Source: DUVY01 sp036562755 (GTDB taxonomy: Bacteria > Bacillota > Clostridia > Christensenellales > DUVY01). From it: DNA of 32,610 nt. The number at the start of each line of letters is the position of its first letter. Within the stretch, counting starts at the first letter, position 1. Below are positions 14,547-21,366 of the stretch, piece by piece. Under the pieces are notes generated by a model, which did not search any database, was not told where the DNA came from, and worked only from the letters and a program-made list of their open reading frames with translations. Position numbers and translations under genes: made by a program. The stretch spans positions 1 to 32,610 of the forward strand of contig DATCJN010000048.1 in the NCBI GenBank assembly GCA_036562755.1, given 5' to 3'.

Positions 14547-14598
14547 ACTCAACACCCAAATTTTTTAGTTTATATATCTTTATTATTCCTTAAGGCGC
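14519..14598 (-). repeat. 11-bp inverted repeat bracketing the yabP start
   Basis: GCGCCTTAAGG at 14519-14529 and CCTTAAGGCGC at 14588-14598 are perfect inverses 58 nt apart. Each contains the palindrome CCTTAAGG. In the minus RNA they would close a stem around the yabP ribosome site and first codons. Confidence 0.7.
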
Positions 14599-14605
14599 TT
14601 ATATG

Positions 14606-15868
14606 CTATTTTTTTGATTTTTGTTTGAAAACGATAATTGCCGCTAATAAGCCCAAAACAATAATTATTCCTATAACTATATAAAATACTTCGGGCGATT
14701 CTTTATATAAGTCTTCAAGGAACTTCCAAAAATCGTTGTTTTGGTCGCCGGGTATGCTTTTATCTTTATAATAAAGGCTGTAATTTCCCAAACTGTTCGG
14801 TTTTACCTCAAACACTATGTCGCCGACGGTGTCCGTTCTTAATATGTTGTCTTCAGAAAAGCCTAAAGATAAAAGCCTATCTAAAGCTTCTTTGTGGGGA
14901 TGTCCGTAAGAATTGTCTTTGCCGCAGCTGGCTATAGCGAAAATTTGGTTTCTCTTAGACGGCTTGGTAACCAAATCCAATAACGCCGTCGAAGAAGAGG
15001 TGCGGCTGCCGTGATGGCCCAGCTTAAACACGTCTATGTCAAAGTCGTATTCGGCGTAAGTTTGCACAAAGTCCTCTTCGGCGTCTTTTTCCGCGTCGCC
15101 CGAGAAGAAAAACTCAAAACCCATAAATTCCAAAATAAAGATGTTGCTGTAATCGTTAGAATCATCGTATTTATATTGTAGGGGAGAATAAAAAGTAATA
15201 CTATATCTCTCGCCGATAATATCCTGGCTTGCCTTTCCTTCGGGGCGATCAATCCGCCGCCCGTCGCTTACGACTACTTGGGGAGTATAGGTCGCGTTAT
15301 TGAGTTCAAAGGTTTTATATGCTTGCTCAATAAAATTTTTATATGCTGCGGTGCTTTTTCTATCTATTTTGTCAACATCCGCCGCCACGCCGTCATCCGT
15401 CCAAAGTTTTAGGTTGTCGTCTTTGCTTTCATCCTGCGATATAGCTATAACGGGATCGGTAAAACCCGAATAAGCAGCCAAAACATTAGGTCTGTAAATG
15501 GTTTTAGCGGGGTAGTTGGTTAATACATCTTTTATTCCGCCGCAGTGGTCGGCATCGGTGTGAGTAATAATAGCGTAATCAAAATATTTTATTTCAAAAT
15601 TAGCTTCTATGTAGTTTAGAATTTTATTTCTATTATCCGTTTTGGTATCTCCGGCGTCTATTATTACGGTCTTGCCGTCAGGAAGCTTAATAATGGAACA
15701 GTCTCCTTGACCTACATCCAAAAAATGCACCTCTAAAACGCCGTATTGCGCATAGACGACCGCGTCAAAACTTGCGAACAAAACGCTAAACGAAAAAATA
15801 AAGGCTAGAAAGATACTTATGACTGTTTTTGATTTTTTTATATTTTTCACCTTGATATATTTTAACAT
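14606..15868 (-). CDS. exported ComEC/Rec2-like MBL hydrolase with C-terminal membrane anchor
   Basis: About 420 aa. A basic start (KYIKVKNIKKSK) and hydrophobic helix (about 16-34) form a signal peptide or anchor ending near VVYAQYG. The metallo-beta-lactamase domain (about 43-365) has the ComEC-type opening VHFLDVGQGDC, the metal motif THTDADHCGG, FFFSGDAEKDAEED, LGHHGS and YGHPHKEAL. A membrane helix (about 392-414) and the tail FKQKSKK finish the protein. Such stand-alone copies of the ComEC C-terminal domain are thought to be extracellular nucleases or phosphodiesterases. The start is unsure: ATG 15868 is used, and a TTG at 15877 is possible. It lies just upstream of yabP on the same strand. 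Confidence 0.85.
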   Translation of the reverse strand: MLKYIKVKNIKKSKTVISIFLAFIFSFSVLFASFDAVVYAQYGVLEVHFLDVGQGDCSIIKLPDGKTVIIDAGDTKTDNRNKILNYIEANFEIKYFDYAIITHTDADHCGGIKDVLTNYPAKTIYRPNVLAAYSGFTDPVIAISQDESKDDNLKLWTDDGVAADVDKIDRKSTAAYKNFIEQAYKTFELNNATYTPQVVVSDGRRIDRPEGKASQDIIGERYSITFYSPLQYKYDDSNDYSNIFILEFMGFEFFFSGDAEKDAEEDFVQTYAEYDFDIDVFKLGHHGSRTSSSTALLDLVTKPSKRNQIFAIASCGKDNSYGHPHKEALDRLLSLGFSEDNILRTDTVGDIVFEVKPNSLGNYSLYYKDKSIPGDQNNDFWKFLEDLYKESPEVFYIVIGIIIVLGLLAAIIVFKQKSKK

Positions 15869-15977
15869 ATATGCCAATGAACTACTTTTGTAGCTATAAT
15901 ATATTGCATGTCAAAAAAATTAAATAACTGAACGCAATTCTTAAATAATTCAAAAGGCATAACCATATAATAATTTA

Positions 15978-16766
15978 ATGACTATGCCTTTATTTTTTAA
16001 AAGACCTGAGCCTTTATCTTTAGGTTTGGCCTTGGGCGGCGGTGCCACCAGGGGTTTTGCCCACGTGGGCGCTATCAAAGCCTTTGAGGAGCATAAAATA
16101 AAATTCGACTATGTTGCGGGCACGAGCGCAGGCTCAATCGTGGGGGCTTTGTATTGCGCGGGCGCTACCAGCCAGGACCTTATTAACATAGCGCACGAGC
16201 TTGATCCGCGCTGGATCAGAAGTTTTTTATCCTTGCCGCCTATTGATACTTCAAGGCTAGAAAATATCCTAAAAAAATATTTGGGCGACATTACCTTTCA
16301 GGAACTAAATATTCCGTTTATCGCCGTAGCTGTGGATCTAAAAGAGGGCGAGCAGATAATGCTCCAAAGAGGAAGCGTCGCAAAAGCGGTAAGCGCAAGC
16401 TGCGCTGTTCCCTTTTTCTTTAGGCCGGTTATCATAGATAATATGCACCTGGTCGACGGAGGGCTGTTAAATTCCGTTCCCAGCGACGTAGCCAAAGTAA
16501 TGGGCGCGGACAGAGTGGTTGCCGTGGACGTTAACAGCGGCAGGGGCTACGGCACGGACAGCCTTAAACTCTTTGACATAATAGGCGCGACCATAAGGAT
16601 AATGAGTTCGGTCAACTCAATGATAGGCAAAAGGCACGCCGATGTGCTGATAGAGCCCGATTTAAGAAAATTCAAGCCCACCAGCAAAGAAGGCTACATG
16701 GAAATGATAGAACTGGGCTACAAAGCCGCCAAACAGTCAATTTCTGAGATACTTAAATTTTTATAG
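15978..16766 (+). CDS. patatin-like phospholipase, RssA type
   Basis: A 262-aa serine hydrolase of the bacterial patatin family. The glycine-rich oxyanion loop is LALGGGATRGFAHVG (about 18-32), the nucleophile elbow is GTSAGS (Ser near 52), and the catalytic Asp is in VDGGLLNSVP (near 160). No signal peptide is visible, so it is likely cytosolic, acting on lipids or lysophospholipids; RssA-type members are poorly characterised. No ribosome site precedes ATG 15978 or the second ATG at 15984. TATAAT at 15966-15971 would place the transcript start on the ATG, so a leaderless message is possible. Confidence 0.88.
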   Translation: MTMPLFFKRPEPLSLGLALGGGATRGFAHVGAIKAFEEHKIKFDYVAGTSAGSIVGALYCAGATSQDLINIAHELDPRWIRSFLSLPPIDTSRLENILKKYLGDITFQELNIPFIAVAVDLKEGEQIMLQRGSVAKAVSASCAVPFFFRPVIIDNMHLVDGGLLNSVPSDVAKVMGADRVVAVDVNSGRGYGTDSLKLFDIIGATIRIMSSVNSMIGKRHADVLIEPDLRKFKPTSKEGYMEMIELGYKAAKQSISEILKFL

Positions 16767-17020
16767 ACATATTTTTTTATATTCTTTTAATAAACTAACA
16801 AGAACGTTTTATCAAAAATCAAAAATAGTAATTAGTTTATATTCTCTTAAATTATCTTGTAAATATTTTTCTATTTCCTAGGCATTACCTTATTTTCGAA
16901 ATATTAAAGCCTTAACCTTTTCTTATTCTCTCTATCACAATTAGTCTTTATTAGAAAAATTAGACAGCATAAGAATTTTTTTAATTTATACTTTAAGAAA
17001 ATTCTATTAGGAGGATATAA
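16767..17020. other. AT-rich intergenic stretch
   Basis: No gene, repeat or clear terminator seen. The base composition is more AT-rich than the surrounding genes. A loose TTAGAC ... TTTATA pair near 16962-16990 could be a weak promoter for the ORF at 17021. Confidence 0.4.
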
Positions 17021-17188
17021 ATGGGACGTTTTCAAGACAGAATTGTCCAATATCCAAACAGAAAAAAGATGAAGGTATTGGATGATAATGGAAACATAAT
17101 TTCAGAAGCTACTGTCGAATTAACTCGTTATGAAGGTGCTGATTGCGTTCAAGGGTCAACGTTTAGTTTTTGCCTGCTTGTAATATGA
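17021..17188 (+). pseudogene. truncated phage tail-type protein, N-terminal remnant
   Basis: A 55-aa frame beginning MGRFQDRIVQYPNRKKMKVL, with AGGAGG 5-10 nt upstream, so it is probably still translated. The N-terminal pattern (basic PNR motif, DDNGNIISEATVELTRYEG, then a QGSTF-like turn) resembles the conserved start of Clostridial phage tail/baseplate-associated proteins, in which a longer body follows. Here the frame stops at TGA 17186-17188 after an unrelated hydrophobic end, FCLLVI. Codon choice is more AT-rich than that of the neighbours. No other phage gene is near, so I read it as a fragment left by deletion or domain capture. The assignment is from remembered patterns and is moderate. 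Confidence 0.45.
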
Positions 17189-17505
17189 TAAAAAAGTATA
17201 TCCGGCATCTAAGCCTTGAAACTCTTCGCGATTCGAAATAAGTTAAGACAATTATTCATTTGCTTCGTTGCGTTAAATCTTGGCGGCATGCTTACATTTT
17301 TATTGACATCGCCTTATCACAAAAGTTTTCGAGCCTGGCTTAAAGACAATAAAAACATCATTATGAAGAATGAGGCAACAAATTCAAAAAAATAGCCAGG
17401 CTGTCAGTATTCCATTAATAATTTTAATAATATACAAATATTTTTAATTCTTTACTTATGTTTTAAAATAGGTTAAACTTATACATATTGATAAGGAGAA
17501 ATGGT
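17189..17505. other. non-coding or decayed stretch with an inverted repeat
   Basis: No intact gene. A plus frame from ATG 17185 (MIKKYIRHLSLETLRDSK) meets a stop but then stays open for 34 codons (to about 17342); it matches nothing I recognise. A 9-bp inverted repeat, AGCCTGGCT (17332-17340) with AGCCAGGCT (17394-17402), spans 53 nt and has no U-run, so it is not a clear terminator. It may be decayed DNA linked to the upstream phage remnant. Confidence 0.4.
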
Positions 17506-18954
17506 ATGTATAAAAGCGAACCTACTTTAAAACTCAACATAGGCAGAACCTTTCTGATAGGATTGGCTTTTATGTCAATCTGTTTGTTTTGGGAAATTTA
17601 TGACGGTGTTATGCCTTTGTTTTTGAGAAACTTTCCCATTTTCCAAAATAACAAAATACTTATGGGCATCGTAATGGCCTTGGATAATTTGCTGGCCTTA
17701 TTTTTATTGCCCTATATTGGAAAGTTATCGGATAACTTGCCCAATCTGGTTAAAAACCAAAAATATTTAAGGTTTGGCAAGCGCATGCCCTTTATAGTGG
17801 TAGGAACGGTTTTGGCGGTAATATTCCTTATGTTTGTCACATTGGGACACGAAACGCAAAATCTAGCCTTAATGCTGACTGCCACCGTGTTTTTATTATT
17901 ATCGATGTCTCTTTACCGTTCGCCCGCTGTCGCTCTTATGCCCGACGTTACGCCCAAGCCTTTAAGAAGCAAAGCCAACGCTATAATTAACATTATGGGT
18001 TTGGTCGGCGGCGTTCTTGCTTTGGCGTTTACAAAACTTATAAAAACGCGCACCGAAATCATAGACGATAAAAAAGTAAAGTTCATTGATTTTGGTTTCC
18101 AAAATTGGCAGCTTATGATAGTGGTCGCGGCGACTATGCTGCTTGCCATTCTTGTTTTGGTGCTGGTTATACGCGAAAATAAGCTGCTTGAAGAAAAGCA
18201 AAAACTCTTATCCGATTTGGGCGTGGTTGAAGACGAAGAAAACCTGTCCGAAGAAGAAAGAAAAGCGATAGAAAAGAAAGAGGGCGGAAGATTTAAAAAG
18301 CTAGGATTAACAAAAGCCCAATTAATAAGCTTGTTGCTGTTGCTCACCGCTGCGTTTTTGTGGTATATGGCATATAACGGCGCAAAAACATTCTACACGA
18401 CCTTCTATTACGAGCATTTAGGCAGAGAAGACTTTCAAATGCCTCTAATCGTAGGTCAAGCGGCCGGATTTTTGGCTTTTATACCTGCGGGACTTTTGGG
18501 CAGCAAGATAGGCAGAAAGAACACTGTTTTAATCGGTTTAGGATTTTGCATCTTAGGTTTTCTGTTTGGAAGCATTGCCTTTACCTTCTTTTCCGATTCG
18601 CTAATCCAAAACGACGCTTTGGTAAATCTGTTTATGATCTTAATTTTCGCTTTCGTAGGAATCGGTTGGGCGACCATTAACGTTCATTCCTATGTCATGA
18701 GCGTGGAAATGGCCAACAAACACAATACGGGCGCGTTTACCGGACTATATTATAGCTTTACGATGACAGCCCAAATGTTGACTCCTATTTTAGTAGGCGC
18801 TATAACCGATTTAAGCAATACCTTAAAATACATGTTCCCGTATTCGTTGGGACTGATGATACTGGCTCTCGTGGCTATGCTGTTTGTGCGCCACGGTAAC
18901 TCCAGACCCCTAAAGCAATCAGCTATTGAATTGCTCGGACAAGACGATAATTAA
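17506..18954 (+). CDS. MFS transporter, GPH/SLC45-like sugar-type
   Basis: About 482 aa with about 12 membrane helices in two halves. The A-motif-like loop after helix 2 reads GKLSDNL, and the next loop carries RFGKRMPFIVVG, the Arg-rich GKRxPF element typical of GPH and SLC45-type sugar carriers. A later ALMPDVTPKPLRSKANAI resembles their helix 4-5 loop. The central cytosolic loop (about 220-270) is long, charged and helical (LLEEKQKLL, EENLSEEERKAIEKKEGG). The second half has GLLGSKIGRKNTVLIG. Substrate is unknown; sugar/proton symport is an inference. Start is ATG 17506, with AAGGAG 17493-17498 seven nt upstream. It is a single-gene unit closed by a strong terminator. Confidence 0.8.
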   Translation: MYKSEPTLKLNIGRTFLIGLAFMSICLFWEIYDGVMPLFLRNFPIFQNNKILMGIVMALDNLLALFLLPYIGKLSDNLPNLVKNQKYLRFGKRMPFIVVGTVLAVIFLMFVTLGHETQNLALMLTATVFLLLSMSLYRSPAVALMPDVTPKPLRSKANAIINIMGLVGGVLALAFTKLIKTRTEIIDDKKVKFIDFGFQNWQLMIVVAATMLLAILVLVLVIRENKLLEEKQKLLSDLGVVEDEENLSEEERKAIEKKEGGRFKKLGLTKAQLISLLLLLTAAFLWYMAYNGAKTFYTTFYYEHLGREDFQMPLIVGQAAGFLAFIPAGLLGSKIGRKNTVLIGLGFCILGFLFGSIAFTFFSDSLIQNDALVNLFMILIFAFVGIGWATINVHSYVMSVEMANKHNTGAFTGLYYSFTMTAQMLTPILVGAITDLSNTLKYMFPYSLGLMILALVAMLFVRHGNSRPLKQSAIELLGQDDN

Positions 18955-18975
18955 TAAATATTGATATTAATACAT

Positions 18976-19008
18976 AGGGCTTAAAAATATTTTAAGCCCT
19001 TTTTTTTA
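18976..19008 (+). terminator. strong intrinsic terminator after the MFS gene
   Basis: 11-bp perfect stem 18976-18986 / 18990-19000 (AGGGCTTAAAA with TTTTAAGCCCT), 3-nt loop, followed by T7 (19001-19007). Confidence 0.92.
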
Positions 19009-19149
19009 TTTTTTTAAAGCCAAAAAATATCTCTCTTTTGCGTCTATGTATTCCAAAAGTCTTTTGCTCACTTGATCGGGTTCGCTTTCTATTAATCTCT
19101 TATGAGCTCTGTCCATTTCTTTTTTTAATCTATTTATGTCCTGTCCCAT
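19006..19149 (-). CDS. 47-aa coiled, possibly Spo0E-like protein
   Basis: Product begins MGQDINRLKKEMDRAHKRLI and ends EYIDAKERYFLALKK: two amphipathic helices joined by ESEPDQ. Size, helix-turn-helix pairing and the end of helix 2 resemble Spo0E-like phosphatases, which remove phosphate from Spo0A~P and delay sporulation. The family's SQELD core aligns to SKRLL, so the key Asp is missing; it may be a divergent relative or simply another small coiled protein. ATG 19149 follows AAAGGCAGG. The MFS terminator lies at its 3' end. Confidence 0.45.
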   Translation of the reverse strand: MGQDINRLKKEMDRAHKRLIESEPDQVSKRLLEYIDAKERYFLALKK

Positions 19150-19342
19150 ACCAAACCTGCCTTTAAAAAAATACCGTGTTTTTATTATATTTTTACCAAT
19201 TCTAGCGTTTTATTCATTAAAACGATTTTTTAGGCTTTATAAGCCTCAAAAGCGCTGATAATACTTTTGTCTAGAAAAATTATTTTGCGCCTTTTAACCG
19301 CCTTTAAAGCCGTATTTTTATATCTTTGGGTTTTGGATTGCT

Positions 19343-19370
19343 TTGAACTTTACATAATTTGTGTTATAAT
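19343..19370 (+). promoter_or_regulatory. sigma-A promoter of gyrB-gyrA
   Basis: TTGAAC (19343-19348), a 16-nt spacer, TATAAT (19365-19370) with extended TGT. Start near 19377, leader about 46 nt. No DnaA-box cluster nearby. Confidence 0.8.
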
Positions 19371-19422
19371 TGATGTGTTGCGTTTTTGAACCTTAATTTT
19401 TTTATATATATTGGAGCGTTAA

Positions 19423-21345
19423 ATGTCTATCAAAGATTTCGACAAAACTATTCCCTACGACGAAAACAAAATTCAGGTTTTGGAAGGTCTAGACCCCGTC
19501 AGAAAAAGACCGGGTATGTATATAGGCTCTACCGACGTCCACGGCTTGCACCATCTGGTAGCTGAAATCGTGGACAACAGCGTTGACGAAGCGCTTGCGG
19601 GCTTTTGCACCAAGATCATAGTCGATATAAACAAAGACGGCTCTTGCTCGGTTACCGACAACGGCAGAGGCATTCCTACCGGCATTCACAAGACCGAAAA
19701 GGTCTCTGCAGTAGAGGTCGTATTGACCAAGCTGCACGCAGGCGGCAAGTTTGGCCAAGGCGGCTATAAAGTCAGCGGCGGCCTGCACGGTGTGGGTTTG
19801 TCCGTAGTCAACGCTTTGAGCGAATGGCTCGAAGTCGAGGTATGCCAAAACGGCAAAAAATACGTCCAAAAATACAATAGAGGCGTGCCTCAAAGAAGCT
19901 TGCAAGTGGTGGGCGAAGCGGACTGCACGGGCACCAAAATAACATTTTTGCCCGACGCCGAAATTTTTGAGACCACCGAGTTTGTTTACGACATGTTAAA
20001 GACAAGGCTTAGAGAAATAGCCTATCTAAACAAAGGGCTGGAGATACAGCTTAACGACTATAGGCCGGGCGTGGAAAGAAAGGATACCTTTATTTATGAG
20101 GGCGGCATAGTGGACTTCGTCAACTATTTAAACCGCGCTAAAGAAACCTTGTTCGCCCAGCCTGTATATATGAACTTTGAATACGAAGAAGGCCAAGTGG
20201 AAATCGCTATGCAATACAACGACAGCTACAACGAAGTGATTTACACTTACGCCAACAATATAAACACCGAAGAGGGCGGAAGCCACCTCGTCGGTTTTAA
20301 AAACGCGCTTACCAAGATAATCAACGACTGCGGCAAAAAGCTAAACATTCTAAAAGACGACGACAAACTCTCGGGCGACGATGTCAGAGAGGGCGTGTGC
20401 GCGATTATAAGCGTAAAGCTTACCGAACCGCAATTTGAAGGCCAGACCAAGACCAAACTGGGTAATTCGGAGATAAGAGGCATAGTGGAGCGGGCGATGC
20501 AGGAAGGCTTCGGGACTTATTTGGAAGAAAACCCCAAAGAAGCTAAAGAATTGGTTTTAAAATGCCTGACCGCTCAGCGAGCAAGAGAAGCGGCAAGGGC
20601 CGCGCGCGAGCTCACCAAGCGCAAATCGGTTTTGGAATCCACTACCTTGCCGGGCAAACTTGCAGACTGCACAGAAACCGATCCCGAGCTATGCGAAATA
20701 TTCATAGTCGAAGGCGATTCCGCCGGCGGCACCGCAAAACAGGGCAGGGACAGGCGTTTTCAGGCGATTTTGCCGCTTAGAGGAAAGATTCTCAACGTCG
20801 AAAAAGCTCGCCTTGATAAAGTGCTGGAAAGCGCCGAGATAAAAAATATGATTACCGCGTTTGGCTGCGGCATATCGGATGATTTTGATATAACCAAGCT
20901 CAGATACCACCGCATAATTTGCATGACGGACGCGGACGTCGACGGCAGCCATATAAGAATTTTGCTCTTGACGTTTTTCTTTAGATACATGCGCCCCTTA
21001 ATCGAAAAAGGCCACGTGTATATCGCGCAGCCGCCTTTGTATAAAGTCTCAAAAAGCGGCGGCAAGGATATCTATTGTTACAGCGACGCCGAACTGGAAG
21101 AGGCGCTGAACCAACTGGGCAGAAAAAATGTGGTAATCCAAAGATATAAAGGTTTAGGCGAAATGAACGCCGATCAATTGTGGCACACCACCATGAACCC
21201 CGAAACGCGCACCATGCTGCAAGTTACCATGGAAGACGCGTTTGAGGCGGACGAATTATTTACCATTCTAATGGGCGAAGTTCCCGAGCTTAGACGCAAG
21301 TTTATAGAAGAAAACGCCACTTTGGTTAAAGAGTTGGATATTTAA
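19423..21345 (+). CDS. gyrB: DNA gyrase subunit B
   Basis: A 640-aa type IIA topoisomerase ATPase subunit. The GHKL ATPase opens with RKRPGMYIGST (28-37) and DNSVDEALAGF (51-61), and has GRGIPTGIH, GGKFGQGGYKVSGGLHGVGL and the transducer QTKTKLGN. The Toprim domain starts at IFIVEGDSAGG (catalytic Glu about 430) and continues QGRDRRFQAILPLRGKILNVEKA and TDADVDGSHIR. The C-terminus has YKGLGEMNADQLW. Length fits Gram-positive GyrB without the proteobacterial insert. With GyrA it puts negative supercoils into DNA. GGAG precedes ATG 19423. It lies 21 nt before gyrA in one operon. Confidence 0.98.
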   Translation: MSIKDFDKTIPYDENKIQVLEGLDPVRKRPGMYIGSTDVHGLHHLVAEIVDNSVDEALAGFCTKIIVDINKDGSCSVTDNGRGIPTGIHKTEKVSAVEVVLTKLHAGGKFGQGGYKVSGGLHGVGLSVVNALSEWLEVEVCQNGKKYVQKYNRGVPQRSLQVVGEADCTGTKITFLPDAEIFETTEFVYDMLKTRLREIAYLNKGLEIQLNDYRPGVERKDTFIYEGGIVDFVNYLNRAKETLFAQPVYMNFEYEEGQVEIAMQYNDSYNEVIYTYANNINTEEGGSHLVGFKNALTKIINDCGKKLNILKDDDKLSGDDVREGVCAIISVKLTEPQFEGQTKTKLGNSEIRGIVERAMQEGFGTYLEENPKEAKELVLKCLTAQRAREAARAARELTKRKSVLESTTLPGKLADCTETDPELCEIFIVEGDSAGGTAKQGRDRRFQAILPLRGKILNVEKARLDKVLESAEIKNMITAFGCGISDDFDITKLRYHRIICMTDADVDGSHIRILLLTFFFRYMRPLIEKGHVYIAQPPLYKVSKSGGKDIYCYSDAELEEALNQLGRKNVVIQRYKGLGEMNADQLWHTTMNPETRTMLQVTMEDAFEADELFTILMGEVPELRRKFIEENATLVKELDI

Positions 21346-21366
21346 TTTAAAGGCTAGGTAGAAATA

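Noticed and set aside
17332..17402. Insertion-sequence end or terminator from the 9-bp inverted repeat
   Set aside because: No transposase, target duplication or U-run; could be chance in decayed sequence.
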